A stretch of 64,000 bases of DNA from JBNLAN01 sp050302175 (GTDB taxonomy: Bacteria > Pseudomonadota > Zetaproteobacteria > Mariprofundales > Mariprofundaceae): NCBI GenBank assembly GCA_050302175.1, contig JBNLAN010000018.1, forward strand, positions 1-64,000. Direction: 5' to 3'. Position numbers and translations under genes: made by a program. A model generated the notes under the pieces. It had not been told where the DNA came from. It saw only the letters and a list, made by a program, of their open reading frames with translations, and made no database searches. Shown here in pieces: positions 8,982 to 17,463 of the stretch. How positions within the stretch are numbered: position 1 is the first letter of the stretch; every line of letters begins with the position of its first letter.

Positions 8982-9802
8982 ACGGACTCTTTTAGCCATG
9001 TGCCGACATCCGGCAGGTAGTGCGCGACACCTTCAAGAATGCCGGCGCTGTAGTTGCCGTTCATACCGAGAAAACCACCTTTTGCAACATAGAGACTGGT
9101 GGCAGGCGCAGCCGCGCTACGGGTCTCGACATCGGCATTGGCGACCAGCACCGCAGGGACCGGACTCAGCATCACATCGAGATCGTTACCGGAATCACCG
9201 GCAAAGAGCGTATGCTCAAGATCGAAGCCGTGCTGTTGCATCAGGAACTCAATGGCACGCCGCTTGTTGGCGGATGCGGGGAGAATATCCAGCAGTCTGG
9301 TCCGGGCCTCCTCATCGATACTCCAGATCAGGTTGGCACGAATGCTCGCTTTTCTCAGGCGAGTGCCGATTTCGCTCAGCACCGTATGCCGGTCGGTGAG
9401 CAGCGGCAGATAGTAGCTGAGTTTATGCCGGTTCTGTTTTTCCGGCTCCTGCAAGGTCAGCTCCGGGATATTGTGCAGCAGTGCGTGGATCTCATCCCGG
9501 CTCATGCCGTTCCAGTCCGGGGCGATTTCCGTATTCCATGCGGCCCATTGCCGCCAGTTTCTGGCATCGATTTCATAAATGGTTGAGCCAACATCGGCGA
9601 TGGCGAAGTCGGGAGTCGGAAGATTATATTCGCGAATCGCAGCTTCGATCAGCGCCCGATGCCGGCCGGTAACATAGGCGATGGTCGATTCAGGTCGGGC
9701 GGCAAGTTTGCCGAACAGCTCTCTGGCCCCGGGCGATTCCGGGGCAGTGCCGTTCGGAATCAGCGTACGATCCATATCTGTGCAGAGCAAAAAACGCTGC
9801 AT
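8978..9802 (-). CDS. spp: Sucrose-phosphate phosphatase, HAD superfamily
   Basis: The 274-residue HAD (Cof/S6PP type) phosphatase dephosphorylates sucrose-6F-phosphate. The catalytic DxD is intact at residues 9 and 11 (TDMDRTL), followed by VTGRH (motif II region), a Lys in the NKRRAIEFL segment, and the acidic motif FAGDSGNDLDVM. The C-terminal part (GMNGNYSAGILEGVAHYLP) resembles other bacterial sucrose phosphatases. Its ATG shares one base with the stop of sps (TGATG), so the two are coupled. It probably carries the phosphatase activity that the degenerate C-terminal domain of SPS lacks. Confidence 0.92.
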   Translation of the reverse strand: MQRFLLCTDMDRTLIPNGTAPESPGARELFGKLAARPESTIAYVTGRHRALIEAAIREYNLPTPDFAIADVGSTIYEIDARNWRQWAAWNTEIAPDWNGMSRDEIHALLHNIPELTLQEPEKQNRHKLSYYLPLLTDRHTVLSEIGTRLRKASIRANLIWSIDEEARTRLLDILPASANKRRAIEFLMQQHGFDLEHTLFAGDSGNDLDVMLSPVPAVLVANADVETRSAAAPATSLYVAKGGFLGMNGNYSAGILEGVAHYLPDVGTWLKESV

Positions 9803-11976
9803 CAGACGGCGGAGTCCGTTTCGAAAAAGTGGTAGTGCTGCATCGCCTCAATGAGGCCGGAAGCATGTCCCTGCTCGGCGAAATAGATGTTTTCGATATC
9901 CGCCAGTTCCGAAAGTTCTTCGTGGTGTCGGTTGGCCACGATCACCGCCAGCGTATTGCCACGCATCATATCGCCATCGGCACCCGAGCCCCCGGCGGCG
10001 AGGATATTTTCCAGCGGGATGCCGAGTTGTTCGGCGCACCAGCGCAGAGCCAGACCTTTGGAGGCCCGTACAGGAATGATGTCGAGGTATTGTCCGAAGG
10101 AGAAAAAAACGTTGGCGGTTTGGTCGTTTTGCAGCAGCCATTGCCTAATGGCATGCACGTCCGGCGCCACACTCGGATCGATGTAATAACTGATTTTGTA
10201 TTTGCCCTGATGCACGTTCTCCTGACGCTTTAGCCCCGGAAACTCATCGAGGATTTCGCGTATCGCGGCCGGGTTCCACAAGTGGTCGATATGTCGGGTC
10301 CAGGCCTTGTCCATGGTCAGGTTTGGCGCGTAGTGGATCTCTGTTCCAAGGCTGGAGATCAGCACATCCGGCTGAGGAATGCCGTTTTTTCTAAGCGCTT
10401 GCAAGGCCGAATCGATGCGCCGGCCGGTGGCGATACCAAAGCTTATCCGCTTCTGATTGTTACGCATGACCTCCAGAAATGCGGTCAGGGCCTCTTTGTC
10501 GCCCAGCAGGTTTTGATCCAGATCGGTAAAGATGGCCAGATCGCGATACAGCCCTTTGCGGCGCGGCAGCTCCATACGTGTGACCGGTTCGGTCTGTTCG
10601 ATCACCGGGCGGATCACGCCAAGATATTTCTCTGCGTGCGCACTCCATGAATAGTGAAGGCGTACGCCCTTGATGCCGTTGCCGGCAAGCTTATTCCATT
10701 GCGCTTTTTCGCGCAGGGTTTTCAGCAGGGTTCTGGCCATCGTTTCGCGGTCGAGCGGATCAATCAGGTAGCCGTTTTCGCAGTTGCCGATGATGTCGAT
10801 GGGGCCGCCATCCTCGGTGGCTACAATCGGTACACCGCAGGCTGCGGCCTCGATCAGGGTCAGGCCGAAAGGTTCGGTCAGCGCCGGGTTGATGAATACA
10901 CCTTTGGAGGCGGCTGCCATGCGGTAGAACAGCGCCACTTCATCCGGCCGGTGGTGTTTTGGATAGGCGACCTTGCCGTAGAGGTCGAGCGTATCGATGG
11001 TGAGCAGAATATTGTTCAGCACCTCCTGCGCACCGCTCTCCATATCACGAATATCATCGCGGTTGCCGGCAACGATCACCAGATTGGCCGCCTTCTGTAG
11101 TTTGGGCGATCCGCCGTACGCCTCGATCAGGGCGATAATGTTTTTCCGATGGTCGGGTCGCGATAGCGCGAGAATTATCGGTTTCGCCGGATCACTTAGG
11201 AAACGGTTCAGCTCCAGAGCCATCGCGCTTTCAAGCTCATCACCTTGCGGTGGATAGAATTTTTTCAGGTCGGTGCCCGGCGGCACCACGCGCATTTTAT
11301 CGGGCTGGTAGCAATCGTAGAGGCCGTACTGCTCCTCGATCTCCTGCCGGGTACTGGTGATCACACGGGCGGCAACACCGAGAGTGTTCTCTTCGGCTTC
11401 GATGCGGCGCGACATATTGTAGGTGGTCTCGATGGCATCGCGCTTAATGCCACTGGCCAGCAGCTGTTTGCGTTTGCTGCGGCCGAGCGAATGGCCGGTG
11501 TGCACGAGCGGGATGCCGAGCTGGTTGGAAAGCCGGGTTCCAACATAGCCTGCATCGGCATAGTGGCTGTGGATAATGCTGGGGAGCTGCGGCTGGGCGT
11601 GCAGGAAATCCAGTGCATTGTCTGCAAAGCTGTCGAGATCATCCCACAGCGCCTCTTTCGGGATATAACGCTCTTCGCCGCAGTCGATGCGCACAATACG
11701 CGCATGCTCGGAGAGTTGTTCGAAGGGTTCGGCGTAGTCAGGGCTTACTTTCGGATCGACCACGCGGCGGGTGAGCAGGTCAACGCGCGCAACCTCAGGG
11801 AGCTCCCCCAGTGCCCGTGCAAGCTCCACCACATATTTGGTCTGCCCGCCGGTATCGGCATCGCGACCGAGTTCAAGATTCTCTCCCCGAATCAGGCCAT
11901 GAACGCTGATGAGGACGATATAATATTTATCCGAAGGCTGGTTGGACTCCGGCGAAGCTTTGCTCGTCTTGCCCAT
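9802..11976 (-). CDS. sps: Sucrose-phosphate synthase with degenerate phosphatase-like tail
   Basis: SPS joins UDP-glucose and fructose-6-phosphate to give sucrose-6-phosphate. The 724-residue protein has a GT-B glycosyltransferase region (about residues 15-460) with SVHGLIRGENLELGRDADTG near the N-terminus, HTGHSLGRSKR, and the nucleotide-binding EPFGLTLIEAAACG. A HAD-like domain follows from about residue 475. Its first motif is DLDQN (Asp485, Asp487, with Asn where a Thr is usual), but the GDSGND-type motif reads GGSGAD, losing an Asp, so it is probably not a phosphatase. The start is uncertain: the ATG at 11976 has no clear ribosome binding site and a TTG at 12057 is possible. It is the first gene of the sucrose operon. 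Confidence 0.93.
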   Translation of the reverse strand: MGKTSKASPESNQPSDKYYIVLISVHGLIRGENLELGRDADTGGQTKYVVELARALGELPEVARVDLLTRRVVDPKVSPDYAEPFEQLSEHARIVRIDCGEERYIPKEALWDDLDSFADNALDFLHAQPQLPSIIHSHYADAGYVGTRLSNQLGIPLVHTGHSLGRSKRKQLLASGIKRDAIETTYNMSRRIEAEENTLGVAARVITSTRQEIEEQYGLYDCYQPDKMRVVPPGTDLKKFYPPQGDELESAMALELNRFLSDPAKPIILALSRPDHRKNIIALIEAYGGSPKLQKAANLVIVAGNRDDIRDMESGAQEVLNNILLTIDTLDLYGKVAYPKHHRPDEVALFYRMAAASKGVFINPALTEPFGLTLIEAAACGVPIVATEDGGPIDIIGNCENGYLIDPLDRETMARTLLKTLREKAQWNKLAGNGIKGVRLHYSWSAHAEKYLGVIRPVIEQTEPVTRMELPRRKGLYRDLAIFTDLDQNLLGDKEALTAFLEVMRNNQKRISFGIATGRRIDSALQALRKNGIPQPDVLISSLGTEIHYAPNLTMDKAWTRHIDHLWNPAAIREILDEFPGLKRQENVHQGKYKISYYIDPSVAPDVHAIRQWLLQNDQTANVFFSFGQYLDIIPVRASKGLALRWCAEQLGIPLENILAAGGSGADGDMMRGNTLAVIVANRHHEELSELADIENIYFAEQGHASGLIEAMQHYHFFETDSAV

Positions 11977-12060
11977 GAAAAGGTTATAGATTTTTTCGCC
12001 CGAAAACTCAAGGAAGGGGTTGGTTTTCTTCGTGTTGCGGGAATGTGAGGAAAGCAATTG

Positions 12061-12075
12061 CAGGATAATTTCCTG
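12061..12075. promoter_or_regulatory. Short inverted repeat in sps/omp intergenic region
   Basis: CAGGA-TAATT-TCCTG is a perfect 5-bp inverted repeat with a 5-bp spacer, 85 bases upstream of the sps ATG and 57 bases upstream of the outer-membrane protein gene. It could be an operator for either direction, but its short arms make chance possible. Nothing else stands out in the 156-bp divergent region. Confidence 0.25.
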
Positions 12076-12132
12076 TCATGCACTATCTGGTCTTCACAAA
12101 GTTCATATCACTACGGATGAAGGAGCATTTGC

Positions 12133-12723
12133 ATGAAATACAGAATTCATTACGTCATCGTGGCGCTGACTTTCGCGTTGGCATTAACGATCGCCCCGGC
12201 AGCCTGGGCATACGATTCGGCAATCAAAGGAGGTATCGGTTCGTTCCTGCTCGATTACAAGGAGACAGGGCAGAGCGTCAGGGGGCGTACGGCAGGGCTG
12301 CACATCGGCTATGTCGGTCGTTTTAACGATTACCTCGGCTTCGAAGTGCGGATGGGCGGCGCCGCATCATCGAGTGCGGGGACCCTGAAAATCGAACCTG
12401 CGGGGTATTTGTCGTTGCTGTTCAGGCCCTCGTACCCGGTTGCGAAAGAAGTGGAAATTTACGGGTTACTGGGCCTGACCTCCATGGCGGTCACCCGGAC
12501 GTCAGGAGCCACTGCGCAACAGACGATCGCCCGTGCCGGCAGTAGCTTCGGCGTTGGCGCGGATTACCGGATCAACGAGCATATGGCTGCCGGTATCGAG
12601 TGGGTCTCCTATATGCGAAATATCGATTACGGGTACGATGCCAACTACAGCAACTGGACCAATGTGCCGTGGGCCAAGCTGTCGTTCAGTGGTGCAACCG
12701 CCAATTTCAAATACCAGTTCTAA
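12133..12723 (+). CDS. Small outer-membrane beta-barrel protein
   Basis: The 196-residue protein has a clear signal peptide (MKYRIHYVIVALTFALALTI core, cleavage after PAAWA). The mature part is strand-rich, with alternating Tyr, Gly and hydrophobic residues (IKGGIGSFLLDY, LHIGYVGRF, YGLLGLTSMAV, FGVGADYRI) and ends in Phe (NFKYQF), the usual C-terminal signal for outer-membrane assembly. Size and pattern fit an eight-stranded OmpA/OmpW/OMP_b-brl-type barrel. AAGGAG lies upstream of the ATG and a strong terminator follows. It is divergent from the sucrose operon but nothing shows a functional link. The specific role is unknown. Confidence 0.85.
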   Translation: MKYRIHYVIVALTFALALTIAPAAWAYDSAIKGGIGSFLLDYKETGQSVRGRTAGLHIGYVGRFNDYLGFEVRMGGAASSSAGTLKIEPAGYLSLLFRPSYPVAKEVEIYGLLGLTSMAVTRTSGATAQQTIARAGSSFGVGADYRINEHMAAGIEWVSYMRNIDYGYDANYSNWTNVPWAKLSFSGATANFKYQF

Positions 12724-12745
12724 TAACCGGACTCTATTCGAGGGG

Positions 12746-12779
12746 AAGCGCGGGCAATTGCGCCCGCGCTTTTTTGTTT
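12746..12779 (+). terminator. Rho-independent terminator
   Basis: A GC-rich 9-bp stem AGCGCGGGC/GCCCGCGCT, extended by A:T pairs, with a 6-base loop and a T-rich tail, lies just after the outer-membrane protein stop. It sits between convergent genes; the T tract favours plus-strand termination. Confidence 0.9.
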
Positions 12780-12782
12780 GCT

Positions 12783-13355
12783 TTATTTGCTGGCTGGCGA
12801 GATGCGTTGCAGTGAGCGGTGCCCCATCAGCTGGTGCACGATGGCCATCGCCACATGTCCGATCACATAGATCCACAGTAGTGTGCCCAGCACCTCGTGC
12901 ACTTCCTTGATGCCGTGGGTGGCTGTATCCATGCTGCCGTCCGGATTCATGCCGGCGAAGATGAAGCTGCCGGTGAGTCCAAGGCCGAGGCCCAGCAGCA
13001 GGCCAAAGCCATGGATGCTGCCGGCAATGGCTCCTTCATGCTGATTCGGGTCCTGAAACAGTGAGCGGGGTAGCGATTTCAGATCGGCCACGATGCGCGC
13101 GAGCCCCGCTTTGGAGGCCCATGGAAACAGGCGCGCAACATCCGGTCCGTTGCCGATCAATAGCGCAAAACGAGCTGCCACAATAAACAACAGTGCCAGT
13201 CCGACGAATTCATGCGCTTCGAAAAACAGCGCCTGCTCGTGGGTGAGCACGCGTCCCGGTTTTGGATGGCGCATGAATGATTCGGTGAACAGCTGGCCGA
13301 CCATGAGCAGGGCGAACAGGCTATGCAGAACGCGTTGCGGGCGGGTGTAGATCAT
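12783..13355 (-). CDS. Cytochrome b561-family membrane protein
   Basis: The 190-residue protein has four predicted TM helices and histidines placed as haem b ligands: RVLHSLF near residue 11, FEAHEFVG near 48, GSIHGFG near 115, EVHEVLG near 152 and IGHVAMA near 165. This fits the bacterial cytochrome b561 / Ni,Fe-hydrogenase b-type family, which carries electrons between quinones and periplasmic partners. AAAGGAGG lies 6-7 nt before the ATG at 13355, a very strong ribosome binding site. It is just downstream of argG in the same direction, separated by 24 bases, and may be co-transcribed with it. The redox partner is not evident nearby. Confidence 0.85.
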   Translation of the reverse strand: MIYTRPQRVLHSLFALLMVGQLFTESFMRHPKPGRVLTHEQALFFEAHEFVGLALLFIVAARFALLIGNGPDVARLFPWASKAGLARIVADLKSLPRSLFQDPNQHEGAIAGSIHGFGLLLGLGLGLTGSFIFAGMNPDGSMDTATHGIKEVHEVLGTLLWIYVIGHVAMAIVHQLMGHRSLQRISPASK

Positions 13356-13379
13356 CGTGATCCTCCTTTCTTTCGGTGG

Positions 13380-14600
13380 TTATTTTTGTTTGGCGATGGC
13401 AGCCAGGCGCAGGCGCAGGGCATTGAGCTTGATGAAGCCGGCGGCATCTTTTTGGTCGTAAGCGCCGGCATCATCCTCGAAGGTGCAGAGGCGCTCGGAG
13501 AAGAGGGAGTTTTCCGAGCGGCGGCCGGCGATGGCGATGTTGCCTTTGTAGAGCTTGAGCCGTACGTCACCGTTCACCATGGCCTGTGAGGAATCGATCA
13601 TCTGCTGCATCATGATGCGTTCGGGAGCAAACCAGTAACCGTTGTAGATCAGTTTTGCATACCTGGGCATCAGTTCGTCTTTCAGATGCGCCACTTCGCG
13701 ATCCAGTGTGATCGATTCGATGGCGCGATGCGCCTTTAGCATGATGGTGCCGCCGGGTGTTTCGTAGCAGCCGCGCGATTTCATGCCGACGTAGCGATTC
13801 TCGACGATATCAATACGGCCGATGCCGTGTTTGCCGCCAAGGCGGTTGAGTTCGCGTAGCACTTCGGCCGGGGTCATCTTCTGGCCGTTGATGGCAACGA
13901 TGTCACCACCCGCATAAGCCAGTTCGATATACTCAGGCTCGTCCGGGGCCTGTTCAGGGGAGACCGACCAGCGCCACATATCGTCGCTCGCTTCGTTCCA
14001 TGGGTCTTCCAGATCGTAACCCTCGTAGGAGATGTGCAACAGGTTGGCATCCATGGAGTAAGGAGACTTGGATCCTTCGCGTTTGCGTTCGATGGCAATG
14101 CCGTGCTTTTCGGCATAGGCGAGCATTTGTTCGCGTGAGGCGAGATCCCATTCGCGCCACGGGGCGATAATTTTCACATCTGGCTTCAGTGCATAGGCAC
14201 CGAGCTCAAAGCGCACCTGGTCGTTGCCTTTGCCGGTGGCGCCGTGGGCCACTGCATCCGCGCCCTCGGCGTTGGCGATCTCGATCATGCGCTTGGCGAT
14301 CAGTGGCCGGGCAATCGAGGTGCCGAGCAGGTATTCGCCCTCGTAGATGGCATTGGCGCGAAACATCGGGAACACGTAGTCGCGCACAAACTCTTCGGTG
14401 AGGTCTTCAATATAGATGGCGGCTGCGTTGCAGGCTTCGGCCTTGGCACGAGCCTCCTCGACCTCTTCACCCTGCCCGATATCGGCGGTGAAGGTGACTA
14501 CATCGCAGTTATATGTGTCCTGCAGCCATTTGAGGATGATGGAGGTATCTAGCCCTCCGGAGTAGGCGAGTACCGCTTTGTTGACTTTCTGTTGCGCCAT
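13380..14600 (-). CDS. argG: Argininosuccinate synthase
   Basis: ArgG condenses citrulline and aspartate with ATP to argininosuccinate. The 406-residue length is normal for the short bacterial type. The N-terminal PP-loop AYSGGLDTSIILKWLQ (about residues 12-27) binds ATP, and the conserved AHGATGKGNDQVRFELG, SPYSMDANLLHISYEG and KSRGCYETPGGTI blocks are intact. GGAG lies 7 nt upstream of the ATG. It is the third gene of argD-argF-argG on the minus strand, separated from argF by 86 bases, which may hold a separate promoter. Confidence 0.97.
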   Translation of the reverse strand: MAQQKVNKAVLAYSGGLDTSIILKWLQDTYNCDVVTFTADIGQGEEVEEARAKAEACNAAAIYIEDLTEEFVRDYVFPMFRANAIYEGEYLLGTSIARPLIAKRMIEIANAEGADAVAHGATGKGNDQVRFELGAYALKPDVKIIAPWREWDLASREQMLAYAEKHGIAIERKREGSKSPYSMDANLLHISYEGYDLEDPWNEASDDMWRWSVSPEQAPDEPEYIELAYAGGDIVAINGQKMTPAEVLRELNRLGGKHGIGRIDIVENRYVGMKSRGCYETPGGTIMLKAHRAIESITLDREVAHLKDELMPRYAKLIYNGYWFAPERIMMQQMIDSSQAMVNGDVRLKLYKGNIAIAGRRSENSLFSERLCTFEDDAGAYDQKDAAGFIKLNALRLRLAAIAKQK

Positions 14601-14686
14601 GTGATGACTCCGTGCCGGAAAATTAAGAGATGCAGGCCGTTGCGCAGGCTATGCAAGTTTCACGGCTGTACAAGAGACAACCGATA

Positions 14687-15604
14687 TCAGTGCTTATTCA
14701 GCAGCAAAAATTCGATCAGTGCCTTTTGCACATGCAGGCGATTCTCCGCCTCATCCCATACCACTGATTGCGGGCCGTCGATGACAGAGGCTGAAACCTC
14801 TTCGCCGCGGTGTGCCGGCAGGCAGTGCATGAATAACGCATCCGGCTTTGCATGCGCCATCACCTTATCGTCCACACAGAAGCCGGTGAAGGCTTTCTCG
14901 CGCGCAGCCTGCTCTTTCTCCTGCCCCATCGATGCCCATACATCGGTCGTGACCAGATCGGCGTTGTCTACGGCGGCCAGCGGTTCATCCGTGAGCGTAA
15001 TTTCAGCGCCAAGATTCTGTGCTGCCTCGAGCATTGCCGGGTTCGGTCCATAACCGTTCGGGCAGGCGATATTGAGTCTGTAGCCGAAGGATACTGCGCC
15101 GTTGATCCATGAGTGCGCCATATTGTTGCCGTCACCAATCCAGGCCACCGTCTTGCCGTGAATGGAGCTGCGATGCTCTTCAAAGGTGAAGATATCGGCC
15201 AGAATCTGACAGGGGTGGGTGAGATCGGTCAGCGCATTGATCACCGGCACGGATGAATATTCGGCGAACTTCTGGATGATGCTGTGACCGTGGGTGCGGA
15301 TCATGACGATATCCACCATGCTGGAGATCACCCGCGCCGAATCCTCCACAGGCTCACCGCGACCGAGCTGCGTGGTGTCCGAGTGCAAAAACAGTGCATG
15401 TCCGCCCAGATGATACATACCCGCCTCGAAGGAGACGCGGGTGCGGGTCGATGATTTATCGAAAAGCATGCCCATGGTCTTGCCCTCCAGCGTGCGGTGC
15501 GGCGTGCCGCTCTTCTGCATGGTTTTCAGTTCGCCTGCACGGGCCAGCAGCTCTGTTGCTTCAGCAGGGCTGAGATCCAGCAGGGTCAGGAAATGTCTCA
15601 TCAT
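14687..15604 (-). CDS. argF: Ornithine carbamoyltransferase
   Basis: ArgF makes citrulline from ornithine and carbamoyl phosphate. The 305-residue protein carries the carbamoyl-phosphate site DKSSTRTRVSFEAGM (about residues 50-64), the DLTHPCQILAD segment and the ornithine-site HCLPAHRGEEV near the C-terminus. The ATG overlaps the argD stop as ATGA and GGGAG precedes it inside argD, so translation is coupled. It is the anabolic single-domain form. Confidence 0.97.
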   Translation of the reverse strand: MMRHFLTLLDLSPAEATELLARAGELKTMQKSGTPHRTLEGKTMGMLFDKSSTRTRVSFEAGMYHLGGHALFLHSDTTQLGRGEPVEDSARVISSMVDIVMIRTHGHSIIQKFAEYSSVPVINALTDLTHPCQILADIFTFEEHRSSIHGKTVAWIGDGNNMAHSWINGAVSFGYRLNIACPNGYGPNPAMLEAAQNLGAEITLTDEPLAAVDNADLVTTDVWASMGQEKEQAAREKAFTGFCVDDKVMAHAKPDALFMHCLPAHRGEEVSASVIDGPQSVVWDEAENRLHVQKALIEFLLLNKH

Positions 15605-16767
15605 TTTGCTCCCGCGAGAGCGCTATCCAGGATCGAAAGCGCTTCGTCGACTTCTTCGGCGGTAACGTTCAGTGGTGGCAATAGCCTGAGCACCTTCGGT
15701 CCGGCTAAAAGGATCAGCAGTCCCGCCTCCCGGCAGGCGGTGACGATAGGTGCCACCTCGCCGTTACAGGCCAGGCCCAGCAAAAGTCCCTGTCCGCGCA
15801 CCTCGGTACAAATGCCATATTTGTCGGCCAGTGTTGCCAGCCCTGTTTTCAGCCGTTCCCCCTGTCTGTTCACATTGTCGATCAGCCCCTCCTGCCCGAT
15901 TACCTCCAGCACAGTGAGTGCTGCGATGCAGGCGAGCGGGTTGCCGCCGAAGGTGGAGCCATGCGAGCCCGGCCCGAAGGATGCGGCGATTTTCTCGCTG
16001 GCAAGCAGTGCACCGATCGCCACGCCGCCGCCAAGCCCCTTGGCAAGGGTGAGGATATCCGGTTTGATGCCGGCATGCTCGAAGGCAAACATCTTGCCCG
16101 TTCTGCCGACTCCCGTCTGGATTTCGTCCAGGATCAGCAAGATACCGTGCTTGTCACACAGCGCCCGCACTGCCTGAAGATATTCGGCATTGGCGAGGTT
16201 CACGCCGCCTTCGCCCTGCAAGGGCTCCAGCAGGATGGCGGCAGTGGTGTCGTCGATGGCGGTTTCGAGTGCGGCGAGATCATTCAGCGGCACGTGTGAG
16301 AAGCCGGGGGGGAGAGGATCGAAGCCGATCTTCACTTTATCCTGCCCAGTGGCGGTGAGGGTGGAGATCAGCCGTCCGTGGAAAGATTGCTGGGCGGCAA
16401 TGATGCCCCGCCGGGGACTCTTCTGATCGTAAAAATACTTCCGGGCTAATTTAATTGCCCCCTCATTGGCTTCCGCACCCGAGTTACAGAAAAAGGCCTG
16501 ATCAAGTCCGGAGAGCGCAGTGAGCTTGTCGGCCAGCTGTTGCTGGGCCGGAATATGAAAGAGGTTGGAGCAGTGCACGAGTGTACCTGCCTGCCGGGCA
16601 ATCGCCTCGGCGAGCTTCGGATGCGCATGCCCGAGCGAGTTCACGGCAATGCCGGAAACGAAATCCAGGTACTCCTTGCCGCTGTCGTCCACAGCGCGCG
16701 TGCCCTTTCCGCTCACCAGTGTCAGCGGGAACCGGGCATAGTTGTTCATCAGGTGCGTCGTACTCAT
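15601..16767 (-). CDS. argD: Acetylornithine aminotransferase
   Basis: ArgD is a class-III PLP transaminase that forms N-acetylornithine from the semialdehyde. The protein is about 388 residues from the ATG at 16767. Visible features are FCNSGAEANEGAIKLARKY (PLP phosphate binding), ILDEIQTGVGRTGKMFAFEH with the PLP Asp, and the Schiff-base Lys in TLAKGLGGGVAIG. An upstream in-frame TTG (16776) and an internal ATG (16749) are alternatives; none has a convincing ribosome binding site. First gene of the arg cluster. Confidence 0.95.
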   Translation of the reverse strand: MSTTHLMNNYARFPLTLVSGKGTRAVDDSGKEYLDFVSGIAVNSLGHAHPKLAEAIARQAGTLVHCSNLFHIPAQQQLADKLTALSGLDQAFFCNSGAEANEGAIKLARKYFYDQKSPRRGIIAAQQSFHGRLISTLTATGQDKVKIGFDPLPPGFSHVPLNDLAALETAIDDTTAAILLEPLQGEGGVNLANAEYLQAVRALCDKHGILLILDEIQTGVGRTGKMFAFEHAGIKPDILTLAKGLGGGVAIGALLASEKIAASFGPGSHGSTFGGNPLACIAALTVLEVIGQEGLIDNVNRQGERLKTGLATLADKYGICTEVRGQGLLLGLACNGEVAPIVTACREAGLLILLAGPKVLRLLPPLNVTAEEVDEALSILDSALAGAK

Positions 16768-16819
16768 GGGGCGCAACTCTATGGGCTAGCGCAGAAAATG
16801 CATCCATCCGATGCAATAT

Positions 16820-17362
16820 TCAGAAGGATGAGCCCGGCTGCTTCAGAAATTCGAGCTCCTCAGGCGTTGATTCCCGGCCAAGTGCTGCATTGCGGTGCGG
16901 GTAGCGCCCGAAACGGTCGATGATCGCTTTGTGCTTCAGTTCGAATTCGAGGTTGCTCTCCATGCCGGGCTCCGAAAACAGTTTCACGGCTTTTTCGTGG
17001 GTGACGGCCGATTCGCTGTGCATGAAGGGCATGTAGAGAAATGAACACTGCAATGTGGTGAGCGCCAGATAGGCGTTATTGGCGATGGCTTCCTCGGCAA
17101 GCGTCAGGGCCTGCGCATCATAAGCAAAGGCTTCGGCCGTGCCGCGGAAAAGATTGCGCGAGAATTGATCGAGCACGATCACTTCGGCCAGTCGTCCTGT
17201 AGGGGCCTCGCGCCATGCTGCGAGCTCGCCGCCTGCAGCAGCAGTGTGGGTGGCAAAAAAGCGCTCGCGGATGGTGGCGTCCACCGCATCGTCTTTCACC
17301 CACCACTGTTTCGGCTCAAGCTCCTCAAACCAGAAGTGGAGTACATCCTGATATTCCATCAT
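16820..17362 (-). CDS. DUF924 family protein
   Basis: The protein of about 180 residues matches the DUF924 family: VLHFWFEELEPKQWWVKDD at the start, LAEVIVLDQFSRNLFRG in the centre, and FLYMPFMHSESAVTHEKAV, then FGRYPHRNAALGRESTPEEL at the end. These are conserved family blocks, and the fold is related to TPR-like helical proteins. The biochemical function is not known to me. I prefer the ATG at 17362 over an upstream GTG at 17374. It lies 52 bases upstream of argD in the same direction, which may reflect read-through rather than shared function. Confidence 0.88.
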   Translation of the reverse strand: MMEYQDVLHFWFEELEPKQWWVKDDAVDATIRERFFATHTAAAGGELAAWREAPTGRLAEVIVLDQFSRNLFRGTAEAFAYDAQALTLAEEAIANNAYLALTTLQCSFLYMPFMHSESAVTHEKAVKLFSEPGMESNLEFELKHKAIIDRFGRYPHRNAALGRESTPEELEFLKQPGSSF

Positions 17363-17463
17363 GCGACTTTGCACCGCATGATACGTTATGACAACTATGC
17401 GGATTTATCTTTTTCCCGTTGGCAGTTTGCGATCGTTTTTGGGCCAACAGATAAACCCTTGTA

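Noticed and set aside
11245..12048. Long open frame opposite sps
   Set aside because: Antisense shadow of SPS; no recognisable domain and no ribosome binding site.
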